The translations under genes were made by a program, and so were the position numbers. A stretch of 64,000 nucleotides of DNA from Anaerobacillus alkaliphilus (lineage in GTDB: Bacteria > Bacillota > Bacilli > Bacillales > Anaerobacillaceae), in contig NZ_QOUX01000046.1 in NCBI RefSeq assembly GCF_004116265.1, positions 496,001 through 560,000 of the forward strand, in the 5' to 3' direction. Shown one piece after another: positions 61,983 to 64,000 of the stretch (its first letter is position 1; every line of letters begins with the position of its first letter). Under the pieces are notes generated by a model. It was not told the DNA's origin, made no database searches, and saw only the letters and a program-made list of their open reading frames with translations.

Positions 61983-62381
61983 CTATTCGTTTGCAGCTCT
62001 TTGCGCTTCCTGTAGGAAAAACGTACGTACTTTTCGAGGTAAGAAACGGCGAATTTCAGCTTCGTTATAACCTACCTGTAATCGTTTCTCATCAATAATT
62101 ATTGGTCTGCGTAAAAGTCCAGGATTCTCACTAATGATCTTAAATAATTGCTGTAATGATAATGACTCTACTTCTACATTCATTTCTTGGAATACTTTAG
62201 AACGAGTAGAGATAATTTCATCAGTACCATCTTCTGTCATTCGAACAACCTCTTTAACTTCCTCAATTGTTAATGGTTCAGCAAAGATATTTCTTTCAAC
62301 AAACTCTATGTTGTGTTCTTCTAACCATGCTTTCGCTTTTCTACATGATGTACAACTTGGGGATGTAAATAGAGTAACCAT
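61983..62381 (-). CDS. spx: Transcriptional regulator Spx
   Basis: 132 residues, ArsC-fold. Redox switch CTSC at 10-13, and [26 protein letters not shown] near the end binding RNA polymerase alpha. Controls the disulfide-stress response and is degraded by ClpXP with SpxH (53261-54166). AAGGGAG precedes the ATG at 62381. Same strand as mecA, opposite to yjbE. Confidence 0.97.
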   Translation of the reverse strand: MVTLFTSPSCTSCRKAKAWLEEHNIEFVERNIFAEPLTIEEVKEVVRMTEDGTDEIISTRSKVFQEMNVEVESLSLQQLFKIISENPGLLRRPIIIDEKRLQVGYNEAEIRRFLPRKVRTFFLQEAQRAANE

Positions 62382-62621
62382 TTTCGCATTCTCCCTTCAA
62401 ATTATCTTTATCTAAAACTATATTTGCTAGATATGATGTTAGTTGATAATTAAATTATACAATAATTATTCTAATTTGAACACCCCTGATTGAAAAGAAA
62501 ATAAACAAAATTTATACACTCTGTACATAGGGAAAAACTTAAATGTATTGCTCTTCCCCATTTACCCAATTTCAATTTTTGTTAAACATCTGTAAAAGAA
62601 ATTTTTAAGGTGATTTCTTTT

Positions 62622-62645
62622 GTACTATTATCTAAAATATAGTAC
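62622..62645. promoter_or_regulatory. Inverted repeat upstream of the RND operon
   Basis: GTACTAT-N10-ATAGTAC, an exact 7-10-7 inverted repeat about 85 bases before the adaptor gene in the 349-base gap 62382-62730. Possible operator for an efflux repressor. The rest of the gap shows nothing else clear. Confidence 0.4.
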
Positions 62646-62730
62646 CTTAGTAGTAGAATTCTTAAGATCAAGTATAGTTAAATTCACTTTACAAACATTA
62701 ATTATAGATTTTACTTAGGAGATGAAAAAC

Positions 62731-63945
62731 TTGAAACGTATTGGACTGGTCATTGCTTCATTAGTATTTTTGGCAAGTTGTTCGACAAAAGATATTACAA
62801 GTGAATCAGCATTAGGTCAACAAATACCCGTAGATGTAATATCTGTTCAAGAAATGAACTTAGAGCAAAAATTAGAAATCTCAGGTCAAGCCTTACCTAA
62901 TACAGTGATCCCTCTTTTCACGACCACTCCGTTGACTGTACAAGATGTTTTTATAAAGGTAGGCGATAAAGTCACCAAGGGGGAACAACTGTTAAAGTTA
63001 GACGATGAACTTTTACGTAGTCAAGTCAACCAAGCACAAAAGGCAGTTACCGAACTCGAAAAAGGGATAGCTACAGCTAAACAAATGCAAAAAGGTGCCA
63101 AAAGTAGCCTAGCCGAACTTGAAAAGTTACAAATTGAACTAGAAAATTCTTTAGAAAGTTCTAGACAACTAATACGAGGTCTAACTGATGAAAACGAAGA
63201 AGTCTCTTTGCTGATGATTATTCAACAATCATTAGAAACTTCTTTAAAACAAGCAGAACTTACTCAAGCAGCAGGGCTACTAGGTAGTTTACCGCAAATA
63301 AATGTTGCTGAGTTAGAGATGCAGTTAGAAATAGCTAAACAAAATGCTCGCCAAGCCCAAATTGCTGTTGATGCGACTACTATTAAATCTCCGATTGATG
63401 GGATTATTGCAGAAATAAATGTTTCTCCAAACCAAATTGCTCCACCAAACAATTCGCTTGTAACTGTAGTAAACCTAAGCCCTATTATCGCAACATTTCA
63501 AGTAAATAGTTTTCAAGTCGTTCAATTAAAAGAAAGCATGCAAGCAAAAATCCAAATAGATGGAATACAAGATCAAATTGATAGCTACATCCAAGTTGTA
63601 TCGCCAACTATTAATCCACAAACAAATTTATTTAAAGTTGAAATCCCCATTACAAATACCAATGAAAACATTAAAGGTGGAATGCGGGTGACAGCTTTCA
63701 TTGATATTGGTGGTATTGAGAAAGCTAATGTCATCCCAGTCGATAGTATTCTTTATGACGAAAACTCAGCTTATGTTTTCACTGTAAAAGACGGTATTGC
63801 CAAACGAAACAATGTTGTTTTAGGTGTTAGGAGTGGCGACGTCATTCAAGTACATGAAGGTATAGCTAAAAACGATCTCATCGTAACAAGAGGAAAAGAA
63901 CGTCTAACTGACGGAGCAGAAATAACTGTAAGAAACGAGGATTAA
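62731..63945 (+). CDS. RND efflux adaptor lipoprotein (membrane-fusion protein)
   Basis: 404 residues. Signal peptide with lipobox LASC (Cys17), then the barrel-sandwich-hairpin layout: VKVGDK-like biotinyl halves (near 70 and 220), a long alpha-helical hairpin (about 95-205), and a beta-barrel (KGGMRVTAFID). It starts at TTG 62731, nine bases after AGGAG. An ATG directly abutting that site is rejected. It precedes the RND pump by one base. Gram-positive RND systems of this type export drugs, lipids or peptides. Substrate unknown. Confidence 0.88.
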   Translation: MKRIGLVIASLVFLASCSTKDITSESALGQQIPVDVISVQEMNLEQKLEISGQALPNTVIPLFTTTPLTVQDVFIKVGDKVTKGEQLLKLDDELLRSQVNQAQKAVTELEKGIATAKQMQKGAKSSLAELEKLQIELENSLESSRQLIRGLTDENEEVSLLMIIQQSLETSLKQAELTQAAGLLGSLPQINVAELEMQLEIAKQNARQAQIAVDATTIKSPIDGIIAEINVSPNQIAPPNNSLVTVVNLSPIIATFQVNSFQVVQLKESMQAKIQIDGIQDQIDSYIQVVSPTINPQTNLFKVEIPITNTNENIKGGMRVTAFIDIGGIEKANVIPVDSILYDENSAYVFTVKDGIAKRNNVVLGVRSGDVIQVHEGIAKNDLIVTRGKERLTDGAEITVRNED

Positions 63946-63946
63946 C

Positions 63947-64000
63947 ATGAAAATTGCTAGATTATCTGTACTTAAACCTGTAGCAATGTCTATGGTTATT
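63947..64000 (+). CDS. RND efflux pump, N-terminus only (right edge)
   Basis: Only 18 codons are inside the window: MKIARLSVLKPVAMSMVI, typical of the first helix of AcrB-type RND transporters. GAGG is six bases before the ATG, and the stop of the adaptor gene is immediately upstream, so the two form an operon. Confidence 0.75.
   Translation, partial: MKIARLSVLKPVAMSMVI

Noticed and set aside
1-64000. CRISPR array, rRNA or complete insertion sequence
   Set aside because: No regularly spaced direct repeats, no rRNA stretches and no transposase reading frame seen.

Overview
The window is a 64 kb piece of a low-GC, endospore-forming Bacillaceae chromosome. The evidence is a complete gerPABCDEF operon, spoVIF, a YppG-type coat protein, Hsp20-like spore proteins, and a long block syntenic with the Bacillus subtilis yjb/yjc region (spx, yjbE, mecA, coiA, pepF, yjbH to yjbO, prpE, yjbQ, fabI, yjcD, yjcF, yjcG, yjcH), here read in the opposite direction. 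FNR-type operators suggest that oxygen-limited growth matters to this organism. Placing it among alkaliphilic or facultatively anaerobic bacilli is inference. I see no prophage, CRISPR array, rRNA or complete insertion sequence. One stand-alone holin-like gene is present.

Layout. 1-18 kb holds housekeeping and signalling genes: dapH (cut at the left edge), isocitrate lyase, a glutaredoxin, an MscS channel, an orphan ABC ATPase that has lost most catalytic motifs, unknown membrane proteins, an Hsp20/YppG pair, nfrA, a three-gene kinase/CheR/kinase operon, and a radical SAM/SPASM gene behind a perfect FNR-type palindrome. 17-23 kb is a sugar cluster: a short GalU, two GT8 enzymes, a GT2, another glycosyltransferase-like protein and a CotS-like kinase. 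It resembles spore-surface glycan clusters. 23-29 kb carries a STAS protein, a PocR/LuxR regulator whose 5' end looks frame-shifted, malate synthase G, a ResA-like thioredoxin and SpoVIF.

29-44 kb is a sporulation and coat region: gerPABCDEF with apparent sigma-K promoters before gerPA and gerPF, an Hsp20, tRNA-Val, pgpA, the yjcHGF genes, a GT28 glycosyltransferase and the YjcD helicase. The slot where B. subtilis keeps cotOZYXWV instead holds unfamiliar genes, two of them with sigma-K-like promoters. 43.6-62.4 kb is the yjb block: fabI with a FapR operator, a CPA2 antiporter, prpE, a pseudouridine synthase, NAD kinase, a small (p)ppGpp synthetase, CYTH and SLT proteins, truncated haemoglobin, SpxH, PepF, CoiA, cardiolipin synthase, MecA, a TerC-family protein and Spx. 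Spx, its adaptor SpxH and the ClpC adaptor MecA thus sit within 9 kb. The right end begins an RND efflux operon.

The clearest non-genic discovery is a family of three dispersed elements of about 220 bp (2811-3033, 56571-56794, 59858-60050). They share related inverted ends, and each is flanked by its own perfect 8-bp direct repeat, the hallmark of a miniature inverted-repeat transposable element (MITE). Many start codons here are TTG or GTG. I chose starts by Shine-Dalgarno spacing.
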